A stretch of DNA of 64,000 nucleotides from Izhakiella capsodis (GTDB taxonomy: Bacteria; Pseudomonadota; Gammaproteobacteria; Enterobacterales; Enterobacteriaceae): positions 434,001-498,000 of the forward strand of contig NZ_FOVC01000001.1 in the NCBI RefSeq assembly GCF_900115045.1. Direction: 5' to 3'. The position numbers and the translations under genes are program-made. The notes below the pieces were generated by a model, which saw nothing but the letters and a program-made list of their open reading frames with translations, searched no databases and was not told where the DNA came from. Within the stretch, counting starts at the first letter, position 1, and each line of letters opens with the position of its first letter. Shown here one piece after another: positions 17,615 through 26,343 of this stretch.

Positions 17615-17890
17615 ATGAACAAAAGATATGCTGTTATCACGGGTAATATACTGATGGCGTTAGGTCTGCTGGTTATGATTCTGGGTATTGTTTGTTCAGT
17701 AATCAATCAGCTACCATCTTCAAACTTGCCGGAATTACTTTCTCATGCGGCTATATTCGCCATTTTTATCGGCGCTATGCTGTGGCTGTCAGGCGCGCGC
17801 CTGGGAGGAAGGGAAAAAGTGGCTGACCGCTATTTCTGGCTGCGTCACTATGGCGATAAACGCTGCCGCCGCCATCATCCGGGGCATTAA
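17615..17890 (+). CDS. ychH: Stress-response inner membrane protein YchH
   Basis: From the ATG at 17615 (GGGAGGTGA ahead, better than the upstream in-frame start at 17576) the product is 91 residues, as in E. coli YchH (92). Two hydrophobic helices (NILMALGLLVMILGIV; AAIFAIFIGAMLWLSGAR) are followed by the conserved ADRYFWLRHYGDKRCRR tail. In E. coli it is induced by stress and by cAMP-CRP and affects biofilm formation; its molecular function is unknown. It lies alone and divergent from pth, as in other enterobacteria. Confidence 0.92.
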   Translation: MNKRYAVITGNILMALGLLVMILGIVCSVINQLPSSNLPELLSHAAIFAIFIGAMLWLSGARLGGREKVADRYFWLRHYGDKRCRRHHPGH

Positions 17891-18132
17891 ACGGATAGGC
17901 TCTATGCCAGCACGGATCGGTTATGGCGATTTTCTCTGGCATTAACTTCGCTCTTCATACCAGGCTTTACCCCTGAAAGAATACCGACGGCTTCCGTAAT
18001 CGGGTTGCCCGGGTTAAGGCTCTCACTTTTCTTGCTTAAATATCGGGGGGGATGCTCTGCGAATAAAATAGCTGCACTACTTTTGTCAGTTATCTTTTGA
18101 GTAAGCCAATGTCATCACTGGTATAGATATGC

Positions 18133-18152
18133 GGGATGGAATATCCCATCCC
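18133..18152 (-). terminator. Hairpin after prs, possible terminator
   Basis: GGGATGG (18133-18139) pairs with CCATCCC (18146-18152) a few bases beyond the prs stop codon. The base composition after it on the minus strand is only mildly T-rich, so termination efficiency is uncertain. Confidence 0.45.
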
Positions 18153-18159
18153 ACTTCGA

Positions 18160-19107
18160 TTAATGCTCGAACATCGCGGAAATTGATTCTTCGTTGCTGA
18201 TACGGCGAATGGCTTCCGCCAGCATGCCAGACAGCGTTAAAGTGCGCACGTTAGGCAGTGTTTTGATTTCATCGGAAAGTGGGATAGTGTCGCAAACAAC
18301 CACTTCATCAATCACCGAATTACGCAGATTTTCCAGGGCATTTCCGGAAAAAATTGGGTGAGTGGCATAGGCGAATACGCGCTTAGCACCGCGCTCTTTT
18401 AGCGCTTCCGCCGCTTTACACAGCGTGCCACCGGTATCGATCATGTCGTCGACCAGTACGCAATCACGATTGGCGACATCGCCGATAATATGCATTACCT
18501 GAGACACGTTAGCACGCGGGCGGCGCTTATCAATAATTGCCATGTCGGTATCGTTAAGCAGCTTGGCTATGGCGCGGGCGCGTACGACGCCACCAATATC
18601 CGGTGACACGACGATCGGGTTTTCAAGCCCTATCTGCAGCATGTCTTCAAGCAAAATAGGGCTACCGAATACGTTATCGACGGGAACATCGAAAAAGCCC
18701 TGAATCTGTTCAGCATGAAGGTCAACAGTCAATACGCGGTCAACGCCTACGCTGGAAAGAAAGTCGGCAACCACCTTAGCAGTGATTGGCACGCGAGCAG
18801 AGCGCACACGCCGATCCTGACGCGCATAGCCAAAGTAGGGAATAACCGCAGTAATTCGACCAGCAGAGGCGCGTCGCAGTGCATCGACCATCACGACCAG
18901 CTCCATCAGGTTGTCATTGGTGGGTGCGCAGGTGGACTGAATGATGAAAATATCACCACCACGGACATTTTCATTGATCTGTACGCTCACTTCACCATCG
19001 CTGAAACGACCGACAGCAGCGTCGCCCAGGTTGGTGTAAAGACGGTCGGCAATACGTTGAGCGAGTTCCGGGATAGCGTTACCAGCAAAAAGCTTCATAT
19101 CAGGCAC
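18160..19107 (-). CDS. prs: Ribose-phosphate pyrophosphokinase (PRPP synthase)
   Basis: The 315-residue protein is almost identical in pattern to E. coli Prs. It makes PRPP from ribose 5-phosphate and ATP for nucleotide, histidine, tryptophan and NAD synthesis. Visible are GDIFIIQSTCAPTNDNLMEL, the catalytic loop region YFGYARQDRR and the PRPP site CVLVDDMIDTGGT. The start is a GTG at 19107 (VPDMKLFAG), as in E. coli; an internal ATG would remove three residues. It ends the lolB-ispE-prs run on the minus strand, 120 bp after ispE. Confidence 0.98.
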   Translation of the reverse strand: MPDMKLFAGNAIPELAQRIADRLYTNLGDAAVGRFSDGEVSVQINENVRGGDIFIIQSTCAPTNDNLMELVVMVDALRRASAGRITAVIPYFGYARQDRRVRSARVPITAKVVADFLSSVGVDRVLTVDLHAEQIQGFFDVPVDNVFGSPILLEDMLQIGLENPIVVSPDIGGVVRARAIAKLLNDTDMAIIDKRRPRANVSQVMHIIGDVANRDCVLVDDMIDTGGTLCKAAEALKERGAKRVFAYATHPIFSGNALENLRNSVIDEVVVCDTIPLSDEIKTLPNVRTLTLSGMLAEAIRRISNEESISAMFEH

Positions 19108-19227
19108 GAGAAGAACCTCAGGCTTTAGGTCCAGAGACTGATCTCAGTTTGCATCGACGATAAGACGCTGTGAGATCAGACAGGTAAGTGATGAACCGGC
19201 TGTCGCATCAGGAACGGGATGATGCGA

Positions 19228-20097
19228 TCATGCCGGGTCAGAATGCCCGGAAAGCGTGCGATACAGAGGCGAAAGATTAACGCCTTTAGCCACAAATCCT
19301 TGCACTCCTTTCGGGGTTTTTTCCAGCACCTGACAAGCTGCGGACTGGGTGTCGAATTCAGCAAACACGCAAGCCCCGGTTCCTGTCAGGCGCGACGGCG
19401 CATATTCTAGCAGCCAGACGAGAAGCGTATCAACCTCGCGAAAACGATTTCTCACGACTGACTCACAATCATTACGAAACTCTTGTTGCATCAGGCTGTC
19501 AAAATCGCGCACCGGCGTATCGCGGATAAGCGCAGCGTGATTAAAAACCAGCGGCGTGGAGATATTGATGCCCGGATGCAACACAAGGTACCATTTTTCT
19601 GGCGGCGATACCGGCCGAAGCTGTTCGCCAATGCCTTCAGCAAAAGCAGCATGGCCGCGTACGAATACCGGAACGTCGGCACCCAGTGTCAGACCCAGCT
19701 GGGCGAGGGTGTCGATATCATAATCAAGCTGCCATAGCACGTTCAGCGCCACCAGCGTAGTCGCGGCGTTTGATGAACCGCCGCCAAGCCCCCCTCCCAT
19801 CGGCAGCCGTTTTTCCACTTGAAAAATAGCACCAGCTTGCTGCGACAACCTCCCGTCAGCCACGGCGCGATCGCGCAGCAAACGAGCCGCGCGAATTATG
19901 AGGTTGCTGTCGTGCTCAACACCCTCGACGTCGTTGCTCAGGCACAGTTTGCCACTGTCATCAATATTAATATGCAGCAGGTCGCCAAAGTCGAGAAACT
20001 GAAAAAGCGTCTGTAAATTGTGGTAACCGTCAGGGCGCCGGCCGGTTATGTACAAAAAGAGATTGAGCTTTGCCGGTGCGGGCCAGGTTACGGTCAT
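19228..20097 (-). CDS. ispE: 4-diphosphocytidyl-2-C-methyl-D-erythritol kinase
   Basis: The 289-residue GHMP kinase performs the ATP-dependent step of the MEP isoprenoid pathway. The N-terminal WPAPAKLNLFLYITGRR and the glycine-rich ATP loop PMGGGLGGGSSNAATTL are typical, and LTGTGACVFAEF forms the C-terminal GHMP motif. Its ATG overlaps the end of lolB, and prs follows, the standard enterobacterial arrangement lolB-ispE-prs. No abnormality is seen. Confidence 0.97.
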   Translation of the reverse strand: MTVTWPAPAKLNLFLYITGRRPDGYHNLQTLFQFLDFGDLLHINIDDSGKLCLSNDVEGVEHDSNLIIRAARLLRDRAVADGRLSQQAGAIFQVEKRLPMGGGLGGGSSNAATTLVALNVLWQLDYDIDTLAQLGLTLGADVPVFVRGHAAFAEGIGEQLRPVSPPEKWYLVLHPGINISTPLVFNHAALIRDTPVRDFDSLMQQEFRNDCESVVRNRFREVDTLLVWLLEYAPSRLTGTGACVFAEFDTQSAACQVLEKTPKGVQGFVAKGVNLSPLYRTLSGHSDPA

Positions 20098-20717
20098 TTC
20101 AACGTCCAGCTATCTATGCGCAGCTTAATGCGCTGGCCATCCTGAATAAGCTCCAGATTGGAAGGTAAAGTCGGTTTTTGCGCATTGTCATAGCTGTTGA
20201 ATACCACATACCATTTCTGGCCGTTGCGACTGTAGTGAACGGTTTTCAGCTGATATTGGTCATCAAGCGTATAGTTGCTGGCATCGCCCGGCAGTCCGAT
20301 CATCCACTGACGCAGGTCGTTGAGTGGAATATCCATGCCGGTGAGCTGTGAAATCATTTTTTCGGCATTGTTGCTGACGTAACGTTTGCCATTATTATCA
20401 ACCAGCTGGACAACTTTACCCTGCACGTCAAGTTGTAGCTCCGTACTGCCTAGCGGATTAGTCAGTAGCAGACGGTAGCGATCGGGGGCGGTTTGTTGCC
20501 AGTTAAAACGGGCGTAAACATTTTGTCTATCGGAGATATAGGCGAAAGCGCCCCGGATTTGATAATGGGTAATTTGACGTACTGCTTGCTGATGCTGTTG
20601 CCATTGCGGCGAGTCGGGACTTTTACCGGGACCGATGGGTTTATTGATGCTACAGGCAGCAAGCATAACGCTGGCAAGCGGCAGCAGCCTTAGAAAACGG
20701 GGGGGCCGTGTGAACAT
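20094..20717 (-). CDS. lolB: Outer-membrane lipoprotein receptor LolB
   Basis: Starting at the ATG at 20717 gives 207 residues, exactly the E. coli length; an alternative ATG at 20729 sits too close to the GAGGAG site. A signal peptide ends in the lipobox LAAC, marking a lipoprotein. LolB accepts lipoproteins from the periplasmic carrier LolA and inserts them into the outer membrane. Conserved segments include NPLGSTELQLDVQGK and LRQWMIGLPGDA. It is divergent from hemA and overlaps ispE by four bases. Confidence 0.96.
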   Translation of the reverse strand: MFTRPPRFLRLLPLASVMLAACSINKPIGPGKSPDSPQWQQHQQAVRQITHYQIRGAFAYISDRQNVYARFNWQQTAPDRYRLLLTNPLGSTELQLDVQGKVVQLVDNNGKRYVSNNAEKMISQLTGMDIPLNDLRQWMIGLPGDASNYTLDDQYQLKTVHYSRNGQKWYVVFNSYDNAQKPTLPSNLELIQDGQRIKLRIDSWTLK

Positions 20718-20945
20718 AGCGTGGGTCATCTCCTCAGACTCGACAATTAGCAGTGTAGCTAAATTTAACCGCTCAAAATAACGAGCCTGACGGGAGGCGT
20801 CAATCGAGAAATGGTTCTGATTCGGGCAGGAGAGGGGAGTTTCTTTACTGGCGGCCCGTTGAGTCACTTTCCTTGCTAACGAGCATCTTGTAGAATGCGC
20901 CTCATAAAACCCTATCGACTGTGGGATCAATCAGACCAAATTACC

Positions 20946-22202
20946 ATGACGCTTCTGGCACTCGGTATCAATCACAAAACGGCCCCTGTTGCGCTACGTG
21001 AACGCGTAGCTTTTGCGCCGGACATCCTCGAACATGCACTGGAGAGTTTGTTGTCTCAGCCGCAGGTTCAGGGGGGCGTGGTGCTGTCGACCTGTAACCG
21101 TACCGAGTTGTATCTGAGTGTTGAACAGCGTGCTGATTTGCAGGAAAGACTGGTCAGTTGGTTGTGTGAATACCACAAGGTGAGCGAAGCTGAGGTGCGG
21201 AGCAGTCTTTACTGGCATCAGGGCAATGAAGCGGTAAGCCATCTGATGCGCGTTGCTAGCGGCCTTGATTCTCTGGTGCTTGGCGAGCCACAAATCCTCG
21301 GACAGGTTAAAAAAGCCTATGCCGATTCACTGCGTGGTCATGCTCACTCAAGCGAACTGGAACGTCTTTTTCAGCGAACTTTTTCTGTTGCCAAGCGGGT
21401 TCGTACCGAAACCGATATCGGCGCCAGCGCGGTTTCCGTCGCTTTTGCTGCTTGCTCGCTGGCACGCCAAATCTTTGAATCGCTGACGACAGTTAACGTG
21501 TTGCTGGTGGGGGCAGGGGAAACCATTGAGCTGGTCGCCCGTCATTTGCGCGAACACCGTGTCCAAAAGCTAATGATTGCTAACCGTACTCGCGAGCGTG
21601 CAAAGCTTCTGGCAGATGAAGTTGGTGCGGAAGTGATCGGCATTGCTGATATCGATGCACGTCTTGCCGAGGCAGATATCATTATTAGTTCAACGGGCAG
21701 CCCGCTGCCAATTATCGGTAAGGGAATGGTAGAGCGAGCGCTCAGGCAGCGTCGAAATCAGCCGATGCTACTGGTTGATATCGCCGTTCCGCGCGATGTT
21801 GAACCTGAAGTGGGTAAGCTGGCTAACGCTTATCTTTATAGCGTTGACGATCTGCAAGCCATTATTGATAAAAACATGGCTCAACGTCGGGTTGCTGCAC
21901 GTGAAGCAGAAAGCATTGTCCTGCAGGAAAGTAGTGATTTTATGTCATGGCTGCGTGCGCAAAGCGCCGTTGATACCATTCGGGAATACCGCACCTCGGC
22001 TGATTTGATCCGCCAGGAACTGGAAAGTAAAGCGCTTGCTGCCTTAAACCAGGGTGTGGACCCACGAACCGTACTGAATGAACTGGCGCACAAGCTGACT
22101 AACCGCTTGATCCACGCCCCGACCAAATCGCTTCAGCAGGCGGCACGTGATGGTGATCATGAACGTCTGCTTCTGCTTCGTAATAGTTTAAGCCTCGATT
22201 AG
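20946..22202 (+). CDS. hemA: Glutamyl-tRNA reductase
   Basis: From the ATG at 20946 the protein is 418 residues, as in E. coli. It reduces glutamyl-tRNA(Glu) to glutamate-1-semialdehyde, the first step of tetrapyrrole synthesis. The active-site Cys is in VVLSTCNRTELY, the NADPH-binding loop is VLLVGAGETIELVARHL, and the dimerisation domain is C-terminal. It begins the hemA-prfA-prmC-sirB2-sirB1-kdsA run. A large hairpin separates it from prfA. It supplies uroporphyrinogen that the SUMT encoded at 32522 directs into siroheme. Confidence 0.98.
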   Translation: MTLLALGINHKTAPVALRERVAFAPDILEHALESLLSQPQVQGGVVLSTCNRTELYLSVEQRADLQERLVSWLCEYHKVSEAEVRSSLYWHQGNEAVSHLMRVASGLDSLVLGEPQILGQVKKAYADSLRGHAHSSELERLFQRTFSVAKRVRTETDIGASAVSVAFAACSLARQIFESLTTVNVLLVGAGETIELVARHLREHRVQKLMIANRTRERAKLLADEVGAEVIGIADIDARLAEADIIISSTGSPLPIIGKGMVERALRQRRNQPMLLVDIAVPRDVEPEVGKLANAYLYSVDDLQAIIDKNMAQRRVAAREAESIVLQESSDFMSWLRAQSAVDTIREYRTSADLIRQELESKALAALNQGVDPRTVLNELAHKLTNRLIHAPTKSLQQAARDGDHERLLLLRNSLSLD

Positions 22203-22240
22203 ATGTACTCCGCCGCAGCGAAATCTGCGGCGGAGTACAT
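22203..22240. other. Strong 16-bp hairpin between hemA and prfA
   Basis: ATGTACTCCGCCGCAG (22203-22218) and its exact complement (22225-22240) form a perfect 16-bp stem with a 6-base loop, starting next to the hemA stop codon. The run of T follows only 12 bases later, so it is not a clean terminator. It may act as an mRNA-stabilising or partial termination element inside the operon. Confidence 0.7.
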
Positions 22241-22288
22241 TCTGCCACCCGATTTTTTCTTCTCTTTTGCAAGGTACTAATTAGAACG

Positions 22289-23371
22289 ATGAAAACCTCT
22301 ATTGTTGCCAAACTGGAAGCGTTACAGGAACGCCATGAAGAAGTGGAGGTGATGCTCGGCGATGCCGGTGTTATTGCTGACCAGGAACGGTTTCGGGGGC
22401 TGTCGCGTGAATATGCTCAGCTGGCTGACGTCACCCTCTGCTTTCGCCGCTGGCAACAGATACAAGATGATCTTCAGGCCGCACAGATGATGCTTGATGA
22501 TGTTGAAATGCGTGATATGGCGCAGGAGGAGTTAAAAACCCTGCGCGAACAGAGCGAACAGATGGAGCAACAGCTTCAGGTTCTTTTGCTGCCAAAAGAT
22601 CCCGATGATGATCGTCCTTGTTTTGTGGAGGTCAGAGCGGGTACCGGTGGTGATGAAGCTGCGATTTTCGCCGGTGATCTGTTCCGGATGTACAGCCGCT
22701 ATGCTGAAAGCCGCCGCTGGCAGGTAGAGATGCTTAGTGCCAATGACGGCGAGCATGGTGGCTATAAAGAGGTAATTGCCCGCATCGTTGGTGAGGGCGC
22801 CTACGGTCGCCTCAAGTTTGAATCCGGGGGTCATCGGGTGCAGCGGGTACCGGAAACTGAATCTCAGGGACGAATACATACCTCAGCTTGCACCGTGGCA
22901 GTGATGCCTGAGCTGCCGGAGGCAGAAATGCCTGAGATTAATCCCGGTGACTTGAAAATAGACACTTTCCGCTCTTCAGGAGCCGGTGGTCAGCACGTTA
23001 ATACCACTGACTCGGCAATCCGTATTACGCACTTGCCAACCGGTATTGTCGTCGAGTGCCAGGATGAACGTTCGCAGCATAAAAATAAAGCCAAAGCGTT
23101 GGCGGTTCTCGGCGCCCGTATTCATGCAGCGGAAACGGCAAAACGTCAGCAGGAAGAAGCCTCTACCCGGCGCAATCTGTTGGGCAGCGGCGATCGCTCC
23201 GACCGCAACCGGACCTATAACTTTCCCCAGGGCAGGGTGACCGATCACCGCATTAATCTGACACTTTATAGGCTGGATGAGGTGATGGAGGGCAAACTGG
23301 ATATGCTGATTGAACCTATCGTGCATGAGTATCAGGCCGATCAGCTGGCGGCGTTGGCCGGACACGAGTAA
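22289..23371 (+). CDS. prfA: Peptide chain release factor 1
   Basis: The 360-residue protein has the RF1 length. It reads UAA and UAG stop codons and triggers peptide release. The universal GGQ motif is in SSGAGGQHVNTTDSA, and the C-terminal SQHKNKAKAL segment is typical. The next gene, prmC, encodes the enzyme that methylates the glutamine of GGQ, and their stop and start codons overlap (TAATG at 23369-23373), indicating coupled translation. Confidence 0.98.
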   Translation: MKTSIVAKLEALQERHEEVEVMLGDAGVIADQERFRGLSREYAQLADVTLCFRRWQQIQDDLQAAQMMLDDVEMRDMAQEELKTLREQSEQMEQQLQVLLLPKDPDDDRPCFVEVRAGTGGDEAAIFAGDLFRMYSRYAESRRWQVEMLSANDGEHGGYKEVIARIVGEGAYGRLKFESGGHRVQRVPETESQGRIHTSACTVAVMPELPEAEMPEINPGDLKIDTFRSSGAGGQHVNTTDSAIRITHLPTGIVVECQDERSQHKNKAKALAVLGARIHAAETAKRQQEEASTRRNLLGSGDRSDRNRTYNFPQGRVTDHRINLTLYRLDEVMEGKLDMLIEPIVHEYQADQLAALAGHE

Positions 23372-24204
23372 TGCGAATTCGTGATTGGCTACCTGTCGCT
23401 GCAGCGCGTCTGGAAAATAGCGAGAGTTCGCGACGGGATGCAGAAATTTTGCTGAGCTTTGTTACCGGTAAGGGCCGCAGCTGGCTACGCGCTTTTGATG
23501 AAACGACACTGGATGGAACACAGCTTGCCACTCTCACCGCGCTGATAGCCCGACGGGCAAAAGGCGAGCCGGTGGCCTATATTACCGGCGTGCGCGAGTT
23601 CTGGTCACTGGCGTTGCGGGTTTCACCCGTCACGCTGATTCCCCGTCCCGACACTGAGGTGCTGGTCGAGTGTGCGCTGGAGAAAATGGATACCCCACAG
23701 GGGCACGCTCTGGATTTGGGTACGGGAACGGGGGCCATTGCGCTGGCGCTGGCTAGTGAGCGGCCTGGGTGGCAGGTAACCGGTGTCGATTGCATTGCTG
23801 AGGCCGTCAGACTGGCGCAGCATAATGGTAAAAATCTGGCGATTAATAACGTCAGCTTTTTACCGGGTCACTGGTTTTCCGCAGTCGGCGGTCGCCGTTT
23901 TGATCTGATTGTGACTAATCCGCCCTATATTGATGTTGATGACATTCATCTGACGCAGGGCGACGTTCGATTCGAACCGACAAGTGCGCTGATTGCCGCC
24001 GATCGGGGGCTGGCTGATATCCGCCATATTGCCTTGCATGCGGCTGCGCACTTACGACCCGATGGCTGGTTGTTGATTGAGCATGGCTGGCAGCAGGCTG
24101 ACCGGGTGCGTCAGATTCTGTTTTCTGCTGGGTTTACCAGTGTAAAAACCTGTCGGGATTATGGCGGCAATGAGCGTGTTACCCGTGGTCGGGTAGCTAA
24201 ATGA
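23371..24204 (+). CDS. prmC: Release factor glutamine methyltransferase
   Basis: The 277-residue SAM-dependent enzyme methylates the GGQ glutamine of RF1 and RF2. The SAM site is ALDLGTGTGAIALALASE and the amide-methyltransferase motif is TNPPYI. Overlap with prfA at the start and with sirB2 at the end (ATGA) shows a tightly packed operon. No anomaly. Confidence 0.97.
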   Translation: MRIRDWLPVAAARLENSESSRRDAEILLSFVTGKGRSWLRAFDETTLDGTQLATLTALIARRAKGEPVAYITGVREFWSLALRVSPVTLIPRPDTEVLVECALEKMDTPQGHALDLGTGTGAIALALASERPGWQVTGVDCIAEAVRLAQHNGKNLAINNVSFLPGHWFSAVGGRRFDLIVTNPPYIDVDDIHLTQGDVRFEPTSALIAADRGLADIRHIALHAAAHLRPDGWLLIEHGWQQADRVRQILFSAGFTSVKTCRDYGGNERVTRGRVAK

Positions 24205-24602
24205 GCGAGCTAATGAATTGGTATCTTTCGATCAAAAGTTTCCATATCCTTACCGTCATCATCAGCCTGAGCCTGTTCGCGCTGCGTTTTTTCTGGCTGT
24301 CAGTATCGCCGGCGCGCTTGGAACAGCGCTGGATTAAGATTGTGCCACATCTGAATGATACGCTATTGCTGCTGTCTGGTATCGCGCTGGTGACGTTGAT
24401 ACAGTCTGGCGCGCTGCTAACTCAGGATAGCTGGCTGACGGAAAAGCTAATTGGCGTTATTATTTACATCGCACTGGGCTCGATAGCGTTAGGACGTCGT
24501 CCTCGCTCGCAGAAAATACGTCTGGCGGCCTTTATTATCGCGCTGGCGGTGGTGGCTCTGATCATTCGTCTGGCCATCACTAAAAGTCTTTTACTGGGGT
24601 AA
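24201..24602 (+). CDS. sirB2: SirB2-family inner membrane protein
   Basis: The 133-residue hydrophobic protein has four predicted helices and matches YchQ/SirB2 (SIKSFHILTVIISLSLFALR; WIKIVPHLNDTLLLLSG). Its start overlaps the prmC stop by four bases. The biochemical function is unknown; the name comes from an early genetic link to invasion gene regulation in Salmonella. Its place between prmC and sirB1 is conserved in Enterobacterales. Confidence 0.93.
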   Translation: MSELMNWYLSIKSFHILTVIISLSLFALRFFWLSVSPARLEQRWIKIVPHLNDTLLLLSGIALVTLIQSGALLTQDSWLTEKLIGVIIYIALGSIALGRRPRSQKIRLAAFIIALAVVALIIRLAITKSLLLG

Positions 24603-24605
24603 ATA

Positions 24606-25415
24606 ATGACCTCCCTTACAGAATTTGATTTTCATGGGGCGCCGCTCAGCGAAGCGGCAATTGTTGCATTACAGGCTATCCGTCAGGATTTTCCGGCAGA
24701 ACGGGTTCGGGCGCAGTTGAAGGCGTTGGTTGCCGAAGCGAGAGAAACGATCCCCGCCAGTCTTGAACAGGATATGCAGGTCGACCAGCTGCTGAAGTTG
24801 TTTTATCAGCGCTGGGGGTTTGGCGGTGCCAGCGGCGTTTACCGGCTTTCAGACGTACTCTGGCTGGATAATGTACTACATACCCGTCAGGGCTCGGCAG
24901 TTTCGCTGGGTATTGTGCTTTTACATATTGCGCATGAGCTAAAACTGCCCCTGATGCCGGTGATTTTTCCAACCCAGCTTATTTTGCGCGCCGACTGGCT
25001 GGATGGTGAAATGTGGCTGATTAATCCGTTTGACGGAGAAACCCTTGATGAACACACCCTTGATGTGTGGTTGAAAGGAAACATTGGTCCAGTCGAAGAG
25101 CTGTTCGAAGACGATTTGGAAGAGGCTGAACCGGTGGTCGTCATTCGTAAAATGCTCGACACGCTAAAGTCGGCCCTGATGGAAGAAAAGCAGATGGAGC
25201 TGGCACTACAGGCCAGTCAGGCGTTGGTGCAGATGGACCCGGAGGACCCCTATGAAATTCGCGATCGTGGACTTATTTTTGCACAGCTTGAGTGTGAGCA
25301 TATTGCCCTGACCGATCTGACCTATTTTGTTGAGCAGTGTCCGGAGGACCCAATCAGCGAGCTGATAAAGGTGCAGATCAACGCGATAGAGCATAAGCAG
25401 ATTACCCTTCATTGA
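24606..25415 (+). CDS. sirB1: SirB1 family protein (transglutaminase-like plus TPR)
   Basis: The 269-residue protein matches YchA/SirB1: an N-terminal transglutaminase-like fold (YQRWGFGGASGVYRLSDV and RQGSAVSLGIVLLHIA) followed by TPR-like helices (ALVQMDPEDPYEIRDRGL). It starts three bases after sirB2. Its function is not established. The close packing with kdsA downstream (13 bp) places it in the hemA-kdsA transcription unit. Confidence 0.93.
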   Translation: MTSLTEFDFHGAPLSEAAIVALQAIRQDFPAERVRAQLKALVAEARETIPASLEQDMQVDQLLKLFYQRWGFGGASGVYRLSDVLWLDNVLHTRQGSAVSLGIVLLHIAHELKLPLMPVIFPTQLILRADWLDGEMWLINPFDGETLDEHTLDVWLKGNIGPVEELFEDDLEEAEPVVVIRKMLDTLKSALMEEKQMELALQASQALVQMDPEDPYEIRDRGLIFAQLECEHIALTDLTYFVEQCPEDPISELIKVQINAIEHKQITLH

Positions 25416-25428
25416 ATAAGGCGAAGAC

Positions 25429-26283
25429 ATGAAAGAAAAAGTTGTCAGCATTGGCGAAATTAAGGTAGCAAACGATCTGCCGTTTGTACTTTTTGGTGGT
25501 ATGAACGTGCTGGAGTCACGCGACCTGGCGATGCGCATATGCGAGCACTATGTCACCGTCACGCAAAAACTGAATATTCCTTACGTATTTAAAGCCTCGT
25601 TCGATAAAGCTAATCGCTCTTCTATCCGTTCTTATCGCGGGCCTGGCCTGGAAGAGGGACTGAAAATTTTCCAGGAAATCAAACAGGATTTTGGCGTTAA
25701 GCTGATCACCGATATTCACGATCCATCGCAGGCGCAGCCAGTGTCAGAAGTGGTAGATGTGATCCAGCTGCCGGCTTTTCTGGCCCGCCAGACCGATTTG
25801 GTCGAGGCGATGGCGAAAACTGGTGCGGTGATCAACGTGAAAAAGCCGCAGTTTGTTAGTCCAGGACAGATGGGAAACATCGTAGAGAAATTCGCCGAGG
25901 GGGGCAATGATCAGGTGATCCTCTGCGAGCGCGGCGCTAACTTCGGCTACGACAACCTGGTGGTTGATATGCTGGGTATTAACGTGATGAAAAACGTCAC
26001 TAAAAACAGCCCGGTTATTTTCGATGTTACTCATGCGCTGCAGACCCGCGATCCGTTTGGCGCCGCGTCAGGTGGACGGCGTGCTCAGGTCAGCGAACTG
26101 GCGCGTGCAGGGATGGCAGTAGGATTAGCCGGTTTATTTATTGAAGCGCATCCAGAGCCGAACAGTGCTAAATGCGACGGACCTTCGGCGCTGCCGTTAA
26201 ATAAGCTGGAACCCTTCCTAATCCAGATGAAAGCCATCGACGATCTGGTGAAAAACTTCCCTGAGTTAGATACTTCCGAGTAG
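25429..26283 (+). CDS. kdsA: 3-deoxy-8-phosphooctulonate synthase
   Basis: The 284-residue protein equals E. coli KdsA in length. It condenses arabinose 5-phosphate and phosphoenolpyruvate to KDO-8-phosphate for lipopolysaccharide. Conserved segments are FVLFGGMNVLESRD, YVFKASFDKANRSSIRSYRG, CERGANFGYDNLVVDM and IEAHPEPNSAKCDGPSALP. It lies last in its operon, followed by a strong terminator shared with convergent chaA. Confidence 0.98.
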   Translation: MKEKVVSIGEIKVANDLPFVLFGGMNVLESRDLAMRICEHYVTVTQKLNIPYVFKASFDKANRSSIRSYRGPGLEEGLKIFQEIKQDFGVKLITDIHDPSQAQPVSEVVDVIQLPAFLARQTDLVEAMAKTGAVINVKKPQFVSPGQMGNIVEKFAEGGNDQVILCERGANFGYDNLVVDMLGINVMKNVTKNSPVIFDVTHALQTRDPFGAASGGRRAQVSELARAGMAVGLAGLFIEAHPEPNSAKCDGPSALPLNKLEPFLIQMKAIDDLVKNFPELDTSE

Positions 26284-26303
26284 GGGCGTCGCGTCTGAAC
26301 GTC

Positions 26304-26334
26304 AAAAGGCGCCGCGACAGCGACGCCTTTTTTT
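26304..26334. terminator. Bidirectional terminator between kdsA and chaA
   Basis: AAAAGGCGCCGC pairs with GCGACGCCTTT (one mismatch), with T7 on the right and A4 on the left, so it can serve both convergent genes. Confidence 0.88.
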
Positions 26335-26343
26335 AATTTGTAC

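Noticed and set aside
22976..23365. Long antisense ORF within prfA and similar ones within ychF, thrS, pheS and aroH
   Set aside because: They lie opposite well-supported conserved genes, lack family similarity and show only the codon bias of the sense strand.
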